Shown here: positions 47,498 through 57,916 of the stretch, one piece after another
Position numbering within the stretch: the stretch's first letter is position 1
Layout: each line of letters opens with the position of its first letter
NCBI GenBank assembly: GCA_033065855.1
Contig: JAVXUO010003001.1
Location: 682,001-746,000, forward strand
DNA length: 64,000 nucleotides
Direction: 5' to 3'
DNA from: Escallonia rubra
Lineage: Eukaryota > Streptophyta > Magnoliopsida > Escalloniales > Escalloniaceae
Program-made: the position numbers and the translations under genes
The notes under the pieces: model-generated
Database searches by the model: none
What the model was told of the DNA's origin: nothing
What the model saw: only the letters and a program-made list of their open reading frames with translations

Positions 47498-47504
47498 TAT
47501 AAAT
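47498..47504 (+). promoter_or_regulatory. TATA box of the MYB gene
   Basis: TATAAAT lies about 120 bases upstream of the ATG at 47625. A transcript starting some 30 bases downstream would include one upstream ATG at 47611. Confidence 0.55.
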
Positions 47505-47610
47505 CCTCACTACAATAAATGCCTCCCTAACCCTATTAAGTAACAACAAATTAAGGAGAGAAAAAGAAAGAATTTCACAGCATTCTGCCAAATTCCTTCC
47601 TCAGTTTTTC

Positions 47611-47667
47611 ATGTTTTCTTTCTCATGGATTTCGACCCGCAATCAAGAGATCCAAACAAGAACTTGA
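47611..47667 (+). promoter_or_regulatory. Upstream ORF overlapping the MYB start codon
   Basis: An ATG 14 bases before the main ATG opens a frame of 18 codons that ends with TGA at 47665-47667, inside the MYB coding region. It is out of frame with the MYB start. If it is in the transcript, initiation there would reduce MYB translation; this is inference only. Confidence 0.5.
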
Positions 47668-49628
47668 AACCAGAGCCAGAAGATGAATATTCCCTGGATA
47701 GCTGTTCAAAAGGCCTTTTTCAAGATTTACAGAACTTTGATACCAAGTTTTCTCTCACAGTATCATCACTGAACCCCGTTTTCGGGGTCCAAACAACTTC
47801 TTTCGACCCTTTCGACCCGTTTGCATGCGGGTCTCCTCCGATGGATCTGGACTCGTATGAATTCAAGCCATTTGAAGAACTTGCTGCGTATGGTAGCCTT
47901 GTCATGCAAAACTTTGAGGGTGAGGGTGGTGGCAGTGTTGGTGGGTACTTGAATAACCCGAGGAGAACTCCGGTCGACGGGAACCCTTCCGACCGGAGTG
48001 CGGTGCCTTTCGAGCTTTATGATGTGAAACCTTTGAACTTTGCGGTACCGGATGAAGGCTCGTGCATAACAGCTGAAAATGGTTACAAGAAGGAAGTTGG
48101 CATGAAAAAGATTAGTGCGTCCACGAGAAAACCATGCAAAAATCGGAAGAAGTCTTATTCAGCCAAAGGGCAATGGACCATTGAAGAAGATAGGTTAGAT
48201 TCTTTTTTTCAAATTTTTTTTTTTTTTTGAGCATTTATCTCATTTACCCCCCTCCAATATTGCACTATTATTGCGTTTTTCTTCCTATTGATCTACTTTT
48301 TATTTTGTGCTTGGTCTTAAGCTTGTTCTCTGGCTATATATGATCTTATATTATTCCATTTTCATGCAGGCTCCTAATTCATCTGGTGGAAAAGTTTGGA
48401 GTGAGAAAATGGTCGCATATTGCTCAGATGCTGAAAGGAAGGATAGGGAAGCAGTGTAGAGAGAGATGGCACAATCATCTTAGACCGGACATTAAGGTTT
48501 CGTTCCCTACAACTTTTAAGAATACTTACATAATTCTGCATGCTTCGTGCATTTAACAATTGCTATAACTAGGTTTTCAAACAATGCATTAGGAAAAGAG
48601 ATTATTACATCCTAACTTGGTCTACTTTAGGAGCTTCGAGTTACCTAATAAGTTGAAATACTATTTCCAATCTTGAGAAATCATCCTGATTCATTTCTTG
48701 ATAATTGTCATTTCAGCATTTGCCATGAATAAGTTATCCGTGCCCTACTGTTCCTGTAAATATAATATATATACTGCCATTTTTGAAGTTCTTCGAGTAA
48801 ATAGAATCCTTTGCGGGTTTCATATGCTTTCCTTTCCCACTCGAAGTAACTAAGGAAACATATTCGTCACAAGATTGCAGTTCACGTGTTTTTTCCATCC
48901 AATTTCATAGGATAACCTCTTTATTGGTTATTGATCGTGATAACGTGTCATCCTTATCAACACAAGGAATATTTTGAAGATAGGCAATTGAAGTGTAACA
49001 CACAAAAAATTTCCTTTGGGTGCAGAAAGACGTATGGACAGAAGAAGAGGATAGGATCCTAATACAGACACATGCAGAAGTTGGAAACAAATGGGCAGAA
49101 ATTGCAAAGAGATTGCCAGGAAGAACAGAAAACTCCATCAAGAACCACTGGAATGCTACAAAAAGAAGGCAGTACTCGAGGCGAAAATGTCGAACCAAAT
49201 GGCCAAGGCCTAGCTCTCTCCTCCAGAACTACATAAAAAGCTTGAACCTAGATGGCAAGGTGAGCAACCACCGAAGAAATAATGCTTCAGGGAATGATGC
49301 CTTGATGACAAGAGCACCAAGTCATGAAGAGGCACCAGATATGGTGGAGTTTTGCCCTGGCGACAGATTAGTTCCAGATAATTATGATTTTGATGAGGTC
49401 CCTGAATTTGCTTTGGATGAGAAGTTGTTTGAAGAAACTGGCAGTATCGATTCCCTTCTTGATGATTTACCTACACCGCCATCTTTTGATCATGGGGATA
49501 GTGCAGAAGCAGAGAAAAGCTTTGGAATGGATCAGATTATGTCATATGATCATATGCCTTCACTGATGCAGTGTGAAGTTAGTAAGGAGCTTGATTTAAT
49601 GGAGATGATCACTCAAGTGAATTTCTAA
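47625..49628 (+). CDS. R2R3-MYB transcription factor, MYB98/MYB118/MYB119 type
   Basis: Exons 47625-48193, 48370-48496 and 49026-49628 join to 432 residues. The borders are GT-AG, splitting the codon of Arg190 and then falling after Lys232. The long acidic, proline- and glycine-containing N-terminus (1-175) carries no known domain. R2 (about 180-232) has W184, W204 and W223 with [18 protein letters not shown]3 (233-284) has W236, W255 and W274 with [18 protein letters not shown]. The basic linker [10 protein letters not shown] and a tryptophan, not I/F, at the first R3 position are typical of the subgroup that includes MYB98 (synergid), MYB64/119 (gametophyte) and MYB118/115 (seed). The C-terminus is acidic ([17 protein letters not shown]) and may be an activation domain. 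Which Arabidopsis gene is the ortholog cannot be decided by eye. An overlapping upstream ATG precedes it. Confidence 0.92.
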
Positions 49629-50333
49629 GTCTCTGGTGGCCATTTTAAACATGTGTTGTACATAATTCCTTAGTAGTATGCATGGCAATAACTTAGGATT
49701 TGGGGTTTACTGAAGTGAGCAATGCTAGGGGGAGAATAAAGGGCATTATGATTTGTTTTCAACGTATGACTTTTGTCAAAACAATTCTAACAACTGAAGG
49801 GTGTTACTCTCTATTTCTACTGTTGCAAAAATGGTTTAGCCCTCTGAATAAAGTCAACAAACTCTTCACAAGTTTCAATCGTAATTTTGAGATTATAACT
49901 GTGGAGTTTTAATATTTTTTTCTCAATTAAAGGTGCACCCGCTAATGTGCTCTCCCGCAATTTCCTATTTTATGTACACTTTTCTCACTAAAATTTATAG
50001 TGGCAAAAGTTTGTCTCTAGTATGTATTTTGCGATAGTTTTCTAGTACATTAACACATGATTATGGTTTGGCAAGATATAGGAATGTGAGCGTTTTAATT
50101 AACATGGAATTTTTTATAACTACATCATTTTTGCAAGTTTGTTTTTTATCAACGTTTAAGGTACTCACCAAGAAGGAGGGGATATATCGTAAACATAGAT
50201 GTATAAGTAGTAAAAAAAGCAGTAACTTGAAATATGTGTTTTTCTTCTTAAATCTTATATGTCATCTTCATTAGATTTCTTAAACATATATAGCTTTTTA
50301 CTCTCATATTTTCTTGCAAATGGACTATGTTTG
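49629..50333. other. MYB 3' region
   Basis: This holds the probable 3' untranslated region of the MYB gene, followed by AT-rich spacer. Short frames at 49700-49912 and 50068-50274 have no recognisable content. Confidence 0.55.
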
Positions 50334-50338
50334 ATTAG

Positions 50339-52358
50339 TGTGAGGACATTCGTTTAAGCTAGCTATAAATCTCATTTGATGCTTGTTATTATGCATGTAA
50401 CCTGAATATCCTTCTTGTTTATTATGCGTTATATGAGTGGTATTCGTGGCCTATTTATGTAGAACAAGTTCTATGCTTGTGTTGGCATAGAAGCACCTCA
50501 AGTTAGTGGGTTGGCTTATTCGTAATCCTGATTAGTTGGTCTTAAGCATAATTAGTTATCCTTAAGCATGATTAGTTGAGCCCTATCGTGACTATGCTAA
50601 TCTGGATTAGTCAAGATTTATTGTGATTAGTTAGTGACTAAGCTTGATTAGTTTGTCCTAATTTTGATTAAGCTAATTGTGATTACTTAGTTACTAATCT
50701 AAATTTAACTAGTACTAATTAAGCTTATTAAGTCTAGAAATTTATTTGGGTTGTCATGTTCTTATTGGTAAGACTTGGAAGGGGTCTAATAACCTTGAAA
50801 TGCTTGTTTCTCTAGGGAGAAAAATCAGCAAATTTCTCTAAAGTTGTAAAAAAACAAGAAGAGAAGAGAGAAGGGAATTGCCTAGTTTTAGAGAAAACTA
50901 TAAAAGAGGTTTGAGAGCTTGAAGAAGGACGAGAAAAGAATAATTTGTTGTTACATATTTCAGATTAATTTCTTCATTTCTTGACAAAAGATGAATTTCT
51001 TGATGATTTTTACACCCTAATCAGTTTCTTTTTGTCAAAGGTAGGATTTTACATATGAGCAATCTTGAACATGGTTTTAATCATGGTTTGTGTATATAAA
51101 TGGTGTGTTATGTGCTTATAGAGTGTTAAAATTGGATTAGAGAAATCTGGGCATATCTCATTCAATACTTCTCGGATTTGAGTGTTCTATAGCTTCTGAA
51201 AAGCTGAAGATGTGTGCTTTAATATTGTTTCTTTTATCACTCTTTAATTTGAAGTTTATGCTGCCCAAAATTGCATAAATATGAAACTGGTTGAAGTTGA
51301 TTAGACTGGGCAGATTATGTGTTGATATTTAAACAAGCATATCTCATTCAATACTTGTCGGATTTGAGTGTTCTCTAACTTTATGGAAAGCTTAAGATGT
51401 GTTCTTTAACATTATATTTTATATCACTCTCAAATTCGAAGTGTATGTTACGCTAAATTGCTTAGATTTGGAACTGGTCAGCTTTCACCTAAACTGCTTT
51501 GTGTTAAGAAATGCATATTAATGTTTTATATGATACTTGATGTGTTTAACATTATCTATGCATTATATCATGCTATAAATCATGTGAGTCTTCGGAAGTA
51601 GTGGATGGATGTCGAAGGCCGACAAATCGGGTTATATGGAAACAGGATATACGTTGAGCTTGCTCAGCAGGTTAACCTCTCAGGGATATTACGTTGTGCC
51701 ACGTATGCTGTCAATATGTGCGAATTCTTGTGTAAAGTCTAAATTTATCACTCATAAACTGAATTTGATCGGCTCAGCTTTTGAGTGATCAATTTAGGGT
51801 CTTACCAAGAAAGGATGGTAGGTGAACGAGCATTTGGCTTATGATTTGTGCTCCTTAGAGTCATTATGATATGTGTACGTTATGCTTGAGTTATTTCTTG
51901 CTCGTTCAATGCAATCTATCATATGCCATGCATGAGTTAATGATAAACACGTTTTGTTTGGCTTATGCACATTTGTTATGGTTAAGATAGTGTTTACGTT
52001 GGTCATATGTGTGCTCTACTTAGCTGTGAGCCTGTGACTAGCCCCTTTTCCATCTCTACTTTTTAGATACTAGAGAGGATCAAGAAGGGAAATCAGGGAT
52101 AGTAAGTCTTTGTGCACTTAAATTAGAGAGTGATGTGTGCTACGTAGATATGTATCATCTGGTTATGAGTTAGTGAAAAAGTGTGGTATGTATGTGTGTA
52201 TAAGCTTGGATTTGTAAGGATGGACGAATGAAATATATGTTTAAAAGACCTATTGTGTTGTTTATATTTGAATGCAATTAGCGCACTCTGATTACCTTGG
52301 GAAGAAGATTAGCGTGTTAGAATATGTGTTGTCGCGTCCTGCTTCTTGGGGCGTGACA
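50339..52358. mobile_element. 2-kb solo LTR, probably Ty3/gypsy
   Basis: The segment begins TGTGAGGACATTCG and ends CTTGGGGCGTGACA. It is flanked by the perfect 5-bp duplication ATTAG (50334-50338 and 52359-52363). Its 2020-bp length and the GGGGCGTGACA terminus fit the long LTRs of chromovirus-type gypsy elements. Internally the phrase GCATATCTCATTCAATACTT recurs at 51151 and 51337, a diverged 186-bp tandem duplication. There is no internal domain, no second LTR and no gene. Confidence 0.85.
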
Positions 52359-52507
52359 ATTAGCCTTTCCGTTGCTTTTTCAAAATATTTGCCTCTAAAT
52401 AGTCCATTTTTGGAAACATTAAATTCACTTTTCTTAAAATGCATTTTTTACCACAACAGTATAAGTACAGTTTCAACCATTCTTGTAAGGATTAACACCA
52501 CTAAGCT

Positions 52508-53458
52508 CCTGGAGTTTAGGACTAAAGTACGGTAAAAATCACGATTTTCACAAGGTGCACGTTGTATTCAAAATGTTAAAATTTAGTGTCAAATTCCTCC
52601 GACATTGAGGTTCTGTGACCCTAACCAAAGATTTCGGCTAACGTGGTAATTTCATATTTAAAAGTGTCACGGTGGTACACATTCACTAAATACACGCTTT
52701 ATACATCTCTCTCTCCCCCTCCCCCCCCCCCTCCAAATTTCTCTCTCTCATTTCTCTTTCTTGTGTTCGTGAATGTGTACCACCGTGACACCACCACCGC
52801 ACCATCCCAGCACGACCAACCATTACCACCACCAATTTCTGCACACATTCACGCACACAGACTCACAAACACACGCACAGTCACCGTCAACTGCAGGGGC
52901 AGGACCCATCACGAGGGCGATGTCACCACCAATAGCACCGTCACGACACCAACGTGGCACCAATGTGTTTATGAACCACAGCTACGTACGACTCCAGCTC
53001 CAGCTGGCTTTTCCAATGGATGTGCATCAGCTTTGCCACTTGTGTGGACCGATCTGTTTGTGTGTGCGGCTAATATGTGCATGTCTGTGTGTATGTGTGT
53101 GAGTGTATGTGGATTTCATGTGCTAACAATGTGTATGGTGCAATGATAGGCCATGGTGGCGCTTATGGTGGTTTTGGTGTGATTGTGACGGAAAGAGAGG
53201 GACAGGGGGGATGTTAGAGTCTGTTATTGTTTGGTGCCTGGTGGTGTGGTGTTGGCTGGGTGTTATGGTGGTTGTCAGTGTTGGAGGACAATACTGGTGA
53301 TCAGGGGAGAAAAAAAGCAGTGACAAGATAGGAGCCCAAGTATGTCCTTTCGTAAACATATTTAACGCAATTAGTATTTTTTTTGGTCAAATGGCACAAG
53401 TGTTGTTATGGCAAAACACAATTTTTTACTGTAATTTATCTCTAAACTCTATCATTTC
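52508..53458. mobile_element. MULE-like element related to the one at 44918
   Basis: The left and inverted right ends share GAGTTTAG followed by similar AAATTACRGTAAAAA-type sequence. Several interior phrases align with the Pack-MULE at 44918-46240, for example a ccctaaccaa...gattt...ctaacgtgg stretch on the left and CGCAATTAGTATT on the right. The core is CAC-rich (52770-53100) with GT-rich DNA after it. No target duplication could be fixed, so the exact ends are uncertain. Confidence 0.5.
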
Positions 53459-54122
53459 TAGGAATCCACTCTACTTATTATTTTGGCACAAATGACCCTA
53501 GATGTACTTTTATAAAATCTATTAGTTCCATAGTCTTATAAAATCTATTAGTTCCATAGTCTTAAAAAATGGTTACCAGCAATGGTATATGCTTGTTTTC
53601 AACTTTTCCATGTTTCAAGCACATAGAAATGAAAACAAAGAGCTAGTGAGAACAAAGTGTAGGTTAGGTAGACTATTGAGTTTAGTTTCCAAATTAAATA
53701 AAAATTAGGGCCTTGAAATTCTTCGTAATTTATTGACCATTTAAGTATTTAATTAAGAAAAGCGTCGTTACTAGAAAAAACAAAACAAGGTGGCAAATGG
53801 CTGTGCTATTACATGCCTTTGCTTCTGCTGGTGTGTTGTTCTGTGTTTTAATTTTTTCTGTTTAAATAGTAGAATTGTTAAATACATAATTCGGTCGTAA
53901 GACCAATACAAAATAAATCAAAGAATAAATTAGATACAAAAGCCAAACAAATAACATCAATTATTTCTCTTAAAAACCGAATGGAAGATGGTATAATTAA
54001 AAGAGAAAAAAGTCGTCTCTACAATGCCGTAAAAGTAGCCATTTCTAAAACGAGAAAGATTTGACTTGATATATTTTCTATCTTTTTAAACAGGTTCATA
54101 ATGATGATGCTATGCTGCCCCA

Positions 54123-54124
<2 letters not shown>
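53459..54124. other. AT-rich intergenic DNA
   Basis: No gene is seen. A short direct repeat (AAAATCTATTAGTTCCATAG) occurs near 53514 and 53540. Confidence 0.6.

Positions 54125-54163
<39 letters not shown>
54125..54163. repeat. (AT)n microsatellite, left flank of TIR element
   Basis: About 19 AT dinucleotides directly abut the left inverted repeat of the element at 54165. Confidence 0.95.
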
Positions 54164-54166
<3 letters not shown>

Positions 54167-54277
54167 AGCTGATCCATTGACAGCGCTGGCAAAATAGGGC
54201 ATCTTGCTAGCGCGATCTGGCCGTCCATCCCGAAAGATGGACGGCCCAGATCTTTTTTTTTCGTTTTTTTTAAGTAC

Positions 54278-54476
54278 GTCCGCTACATTATGTAGCGGAC
54301 AATTATTTGACTTTTTTTGACAAAAATACCCTTTGTGCCCATCCGCTACATTATGTAGCGGACTATCGAGACTACTGTTCTGACTTTTTTTAAAATCCGT
54401 CCGCTACATTATGTAGCGGACAATTTTTTGATAAAAATATTCTCTGAAAACTTGTCCGCTACATAATGTAGCGGAC
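54278..54476. repeat. Left cluster of four palindromes
   Basis: Four 23-bp near-perfect palindromes with half-site TCCGCTACAT lie at 54278-54300, 54341-54363, 54399-54421 and 54454-54476, 55-63 bases apart from start to start. The first three have TTA at the centre and the fourth TAA. Each could form a hairpin of ten base pairs or be bound as an inverted site. Confidence 0.92.
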
Positions 54477-54714
54477 TTTCTGACTATCTCTTTCTCTGTC
54501 CTTTCTTTCTCATTTATGTTCTGACTATCTCTCTTTCTCTTTCTCTCTCTCTCTCTCGCTGTCCCCACTCCACTCCCTCCGGATAACCGTTTGCTTTCTT
54601 CCCACTATACACACACACGCCAACACCCTTTTTTCCCACAAAACCCAATAACTTTCTTGCAAAAGTTTTTCAACCCACGGCATAAAAATCCCATCTTTAA
54701 CTCTCAAAACGCCA

Positions 54715-55050
54715 ATGTCAGCGGCTTGGTATTGGTGTGCCATACACCTTCTGTTTCTGGGTATTTTGCAAAGGAATCGCGTGGATGGTCTCGGTGTGAA
54801 CTGGGGTACCATGGCAACACACAAGTTGCCACCGAAAACGGTGGTCCAGATGATGAAAGACAATGGGATTCAAAGGGTGAAGCTTTTTGATGCGGATCAC
54901 GGCAATGGCGACATCCTCGTCGCGAGGGCGGAGCTGCACATGAAGCGGACTCGTGGCGAGGGCGCGTCTTCGTGGGTGCGTTGGTTGTGGTGGTCGGAGC
55001 TCGGGGAAGCGCCTCTGCTGCGGCGACGCCGGAGTAGAGCTCGGCCGTGA
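54715..55050 (+). pseudogene. Chimeric ORF with GH17 beta-1,3-glucanase N-terminus
   Basis: A 111-codon frame begins with a hydrophobic leader ([19 protein letters not shown]) and the start of a GH17 glucan endo-1,3-beta-glucosidase: [29 protein letters not shown] and VKLFDAD. The similarity stops near 54900. The rest ([20 protein letters not shown] onward) is unrelated, arginine- and tryptophan-rich sequence. The catalytic glutamates of GH17 lie far downstream and are absent, so no glycosidase activity is possible. It is inside the TIR element. Confidence 0.75.
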
Positions 55051-55570
55051 TGTGGGCTGTTGAAAAAAACGCACAAGAAGCTGAACAATTTCCGCGTGAC
55101 TAATGAGAAGTGGAGGCCAGAAAGATGCTTCCACCGAGAGGAGCCAAAACCACTGCATGAAAGTGAGGTGGCTGATTTCTGGATGCTAAGCATCTTTTGT
55201 CATTAGTGGGTCACCTTTTACAGGGGTGAGAGTGAATATGTCTACTTTTATGGCATCAAGGGAGCTGGAGACTTTCAGGGATGATTTCACACCTGTTTGT
55301 CATCGTTAAGGACATTAATTACTACACTGGGAAGATGAGGTTGGTGGCTTTGTTATCTGTGGTTTGCTGCTAAAACTCGCGTAGGATGGGGCAGTTTCTC
55401 CTTAATATGCGCATGGAAGGAGGATGGACAGGGGAGAGAGAGAGAGGAGAAGAAGAAGAAGAAGAAGGAAGGGGAGATGAGAGAGAAAGAGTCAGACATT
55501 AATGAGAGAGAGAGAGAGAGAGAACAATTAAACATGTCAGGAGACGGGAGAGAGAAAGGGTCAGAAAATT

Positions 55571-55755
55571 GTCCGCTACATAATGTAGCGGACAATTAAT
55601 CAGACAAAAAAGAGAGAAATGGTCAAAAAATTAATCAGACAAAGGAGAGAGAAAGGGTCAGGAAAAAAGTACGGGCTTTGTCCGCTACATAATGTAGCGG
55701 ATGGGCACAAAGGGTATTTTTGTCAAATAATTGTCCGCTATATAATGTAGCGGAC
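55571..55755. repeat. Right cluster of three palindromes
   Basis: The same palindrome recurs at 55571-55593, 55680-55702 and 55733-55755, now with TAA at the centre as expected for inverted copies. The last has one mismatch (CTATATAATG). The outer two mirror the first two copies of the left cluster within the terminal repeats. Confidence 0.92.
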
Positions 55756-55867
55756 GGACTTAAAAAAAACGAAAAAAAAAGATCTGGGCCGTCCATCTTT
55801 CGGGATGGACGGCCAGATCGCGCTAGCAAGATGTCCTATTTTGCCAGCGCTGTCAATGGATCAGCTC

Positions 55868-55868
<1 letters not shown>

Positions 55869-55941
<73 letters not shown>
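55869..55941. repeat. (AT)n microsatellite, right flank of TIR element
   Basis: About 36 AT dinucleotides directly abut the right inverted repeat. Together with the left run this looks like one TA microsatellite split by the element, or expanded on both sides after insertion. Confidence 0.95.
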
Positions 55942-55943
<2 letters not shown>

Positions 55944-57057
55944 TTTTTTTGATAGGCCAAACTGAAAAAAAAATTTGGATGTTAATCAAGATGTAGGAAA
56001 ATGCTTACAATATCTCATATAGTAACAATTAACCGTTGACATCTTTTTAGCAGTATTTATCTAATGACGCTAAAAATTACTGCTAAAAATGGTCGCTAAA
56101 AGCATCAAGAAAACTACTACTGACCATGTTGATCAATTATTAATTATCACTAGGTAAAATATAATACGTATCTTTCTATAGTTCAAATAGCAGCTAAATC
56201 CCGAAGAGATTTAGGTGAAGTGATTCCACGATAAAGAAGTTTTACCTTTTTTCTTCTCACGCAGAGTCACTGGTTCCATGTAATTTGAGGTAAAGGAAAT
56301 CTTTATCTTTGTGACCCAAAACGACAACACTTTTACTAAAAAGTGAAGACCTGGAATGGCCCAACCAGCCTAGTTTCTAGAAAGACCCTTCTCCTTCACA
56401 AGGCTGGAAATGGCTGAGGCATCCTTTAGATCTGCTATCAGGCAAGTCAAGAGTCAAATGACGAGGGGGCCACATATTAGAGTTTCTTGAATATTTATGA
56501 TTTCGGTTTAAACAAAAGCTAATTGACTGTAAATTTTTGGCCAATGATAATTCACAATCATCATATTGGTCCATTGGAAAATAGCCTGATAGCATATTGT
56601 TTTCCTCGCCTCGTAGATAATACACTTGGGTCTTATATAGTCCACATGAGCTGATTGAAGTAAAAAGGTATGTAGAATTTGCACGTCTCATAACTGAGAA
56701 ATACAACACTGCTGTAAGGATCAGATTGAGCATCCTTTTATGTTTAAAATTAAAGAGAGACTCCTTTATTTTGCTTCATAGCAATTTTAGAGGATCCAAA
56801 CATACATTTCAGCACGAACGAGTAAATATTGTATGATCTCAGACTATTGGATGAATTGATTATTTAGAACCGTTGAATGAAAGATGTCTGATATGATCAA
56901 AAGAGGGTTAAAGGAGGCGATAGCTTATATTGTTACATATCTAATAATTTAGATAGTCAAGACCATTATCCTGAACCCTATAATATTTTCTTTGTTTCAG
57001 CATAGTGCGCGTATGAAGTGATAAGCATAACAACAAATTACAGTCTAGTGACTCTTA
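55942..57057. other. Intergenic AT-rich DNA
   Basis: No gene is called. A minus-strand frame at 56377-56733 has no family resemblance. Near 56050-56100 a few GCTAAAAATTACTGCTAAAA-type strings resemble decayed CACTA subterminal repeats. Confidence 0.5.
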
Positions 57058-57839
57058 GGCTCCGATTGGCAAATGGTATTGGAATTGGAATTGAGAATTA
57101 CAATTCAATTCCAATTCCTATGGATTTGGAATTGCTTTGGAATTGAATAAAATTTGTAATGACATTGATTGGTTAGCACAACAGAATGTATTAAGAATTG
57201 AAATTGTTAAAGTCAAAAAATAAAAGATAAATATGCAAAATAGAAGTTTCAAGTTTTTCTTATCAAATCATACTCCATGGAACCCCACCCAACGAGCAAA
57301 AGAAAAGGAAAGAAAATATATATACGATGACCACGTACAAAATGAAAAAAATGAATCCATTAAGATAAATGTACATATGACGACCAAGTATAAAATAGAA
57401 AAATGAATCCATTTTTTCGTTATTCAAAGATAACATCAATATGTGTATTCAGCGAACATGCCATTTGCTAAATTATATCTAAATGATGACCACGCCTAGC
57501 TTGATATTCAGCGAACATGCACTTTTCTAAATCATCTCTAAATGATGTCCATTCAGGCGTAAGCCGAACAGCTCTTATCACTTCCTCATCGCTCGTGTCA
57601 TTTGCACATAAGAGCAATATATATTTATCAATACATAAAAATGAAAACTGAATTATAGGGTATAACTAAATTATATTGAGAAGCAGCATTATAGAAAAAT
57701 GAAAACTGAATTACAAAGTATAACTAAAATATATTTACCATGAAAATTGAAACTAACATAAGAGTGGGAATTACCCCACACACAAACACACATCACCCTA
57801 CCTGGAGTTCCTGTGGGAAGAAATCAGATCATCAATCAC

Positions 57840-57916
57840 TTCCCGGCTGTCATCAGATCAAAAGCTTTGTTGATTTCCTCAAATGGTAGGTTATGTGTTA
57901 TGAACTCGTCAATCAG
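57840..57916 (-). pseudogene. Alcohol dehydrogenase fragment in Harbinger-like element
   Basis: The minus strand reads DEFITHNLPFEEINKAFDLM, which matches a segment close to the C-terminus of medium-chain zinc alcohol dehydrogenases. Nothing else of the enzyme is present. A flanking phrase (GTGGGAAGAAATCAGATCAT) is duplicated on both sides (57813 and 57925), suggesting a local duplication after capture. Confidence 0.65.

Larger units (their letters stand above)
54165..55868. mobile_element. TIR element in a TA microsatellite, carrying a glucanase exon
   Basis: Inverted repeats of about 200 bp, roughly 95% identical by eye, begin GGAGCTGATCCATTGACAGC at both ends. Both sides are bounded by AT/TA microsatellites, so any target duplication is hidden. 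Long inverted repeats with a captured gene piece suggest a Pack-MULE. Insertion within TA repeats also recalls the Micron-type MITEs described from rice. The core holds the first exon of a beta-1,3-glucanase and no transposase. Seven copies of one palindrome lie in and beside the repeats. The high identity of the two ends implies fairly recent activity. Confidence 0.8.

Noticed and set aside
54718..55193. Minus-strand frames opposite the glucanase fragment
   Set aside because: They have no similarity, and the plus strand carries the recognisable GH17 sequence.
54165..55868. Palindrome clusters considered as a CRISPR array or microRNA gene
   Set aside because: The repeats are few, palindromic, split between two inverted ends of a transposon in a plant genome, with no spacer logic. 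The hairpin arms are too short for a typical plant microRNA precursor.
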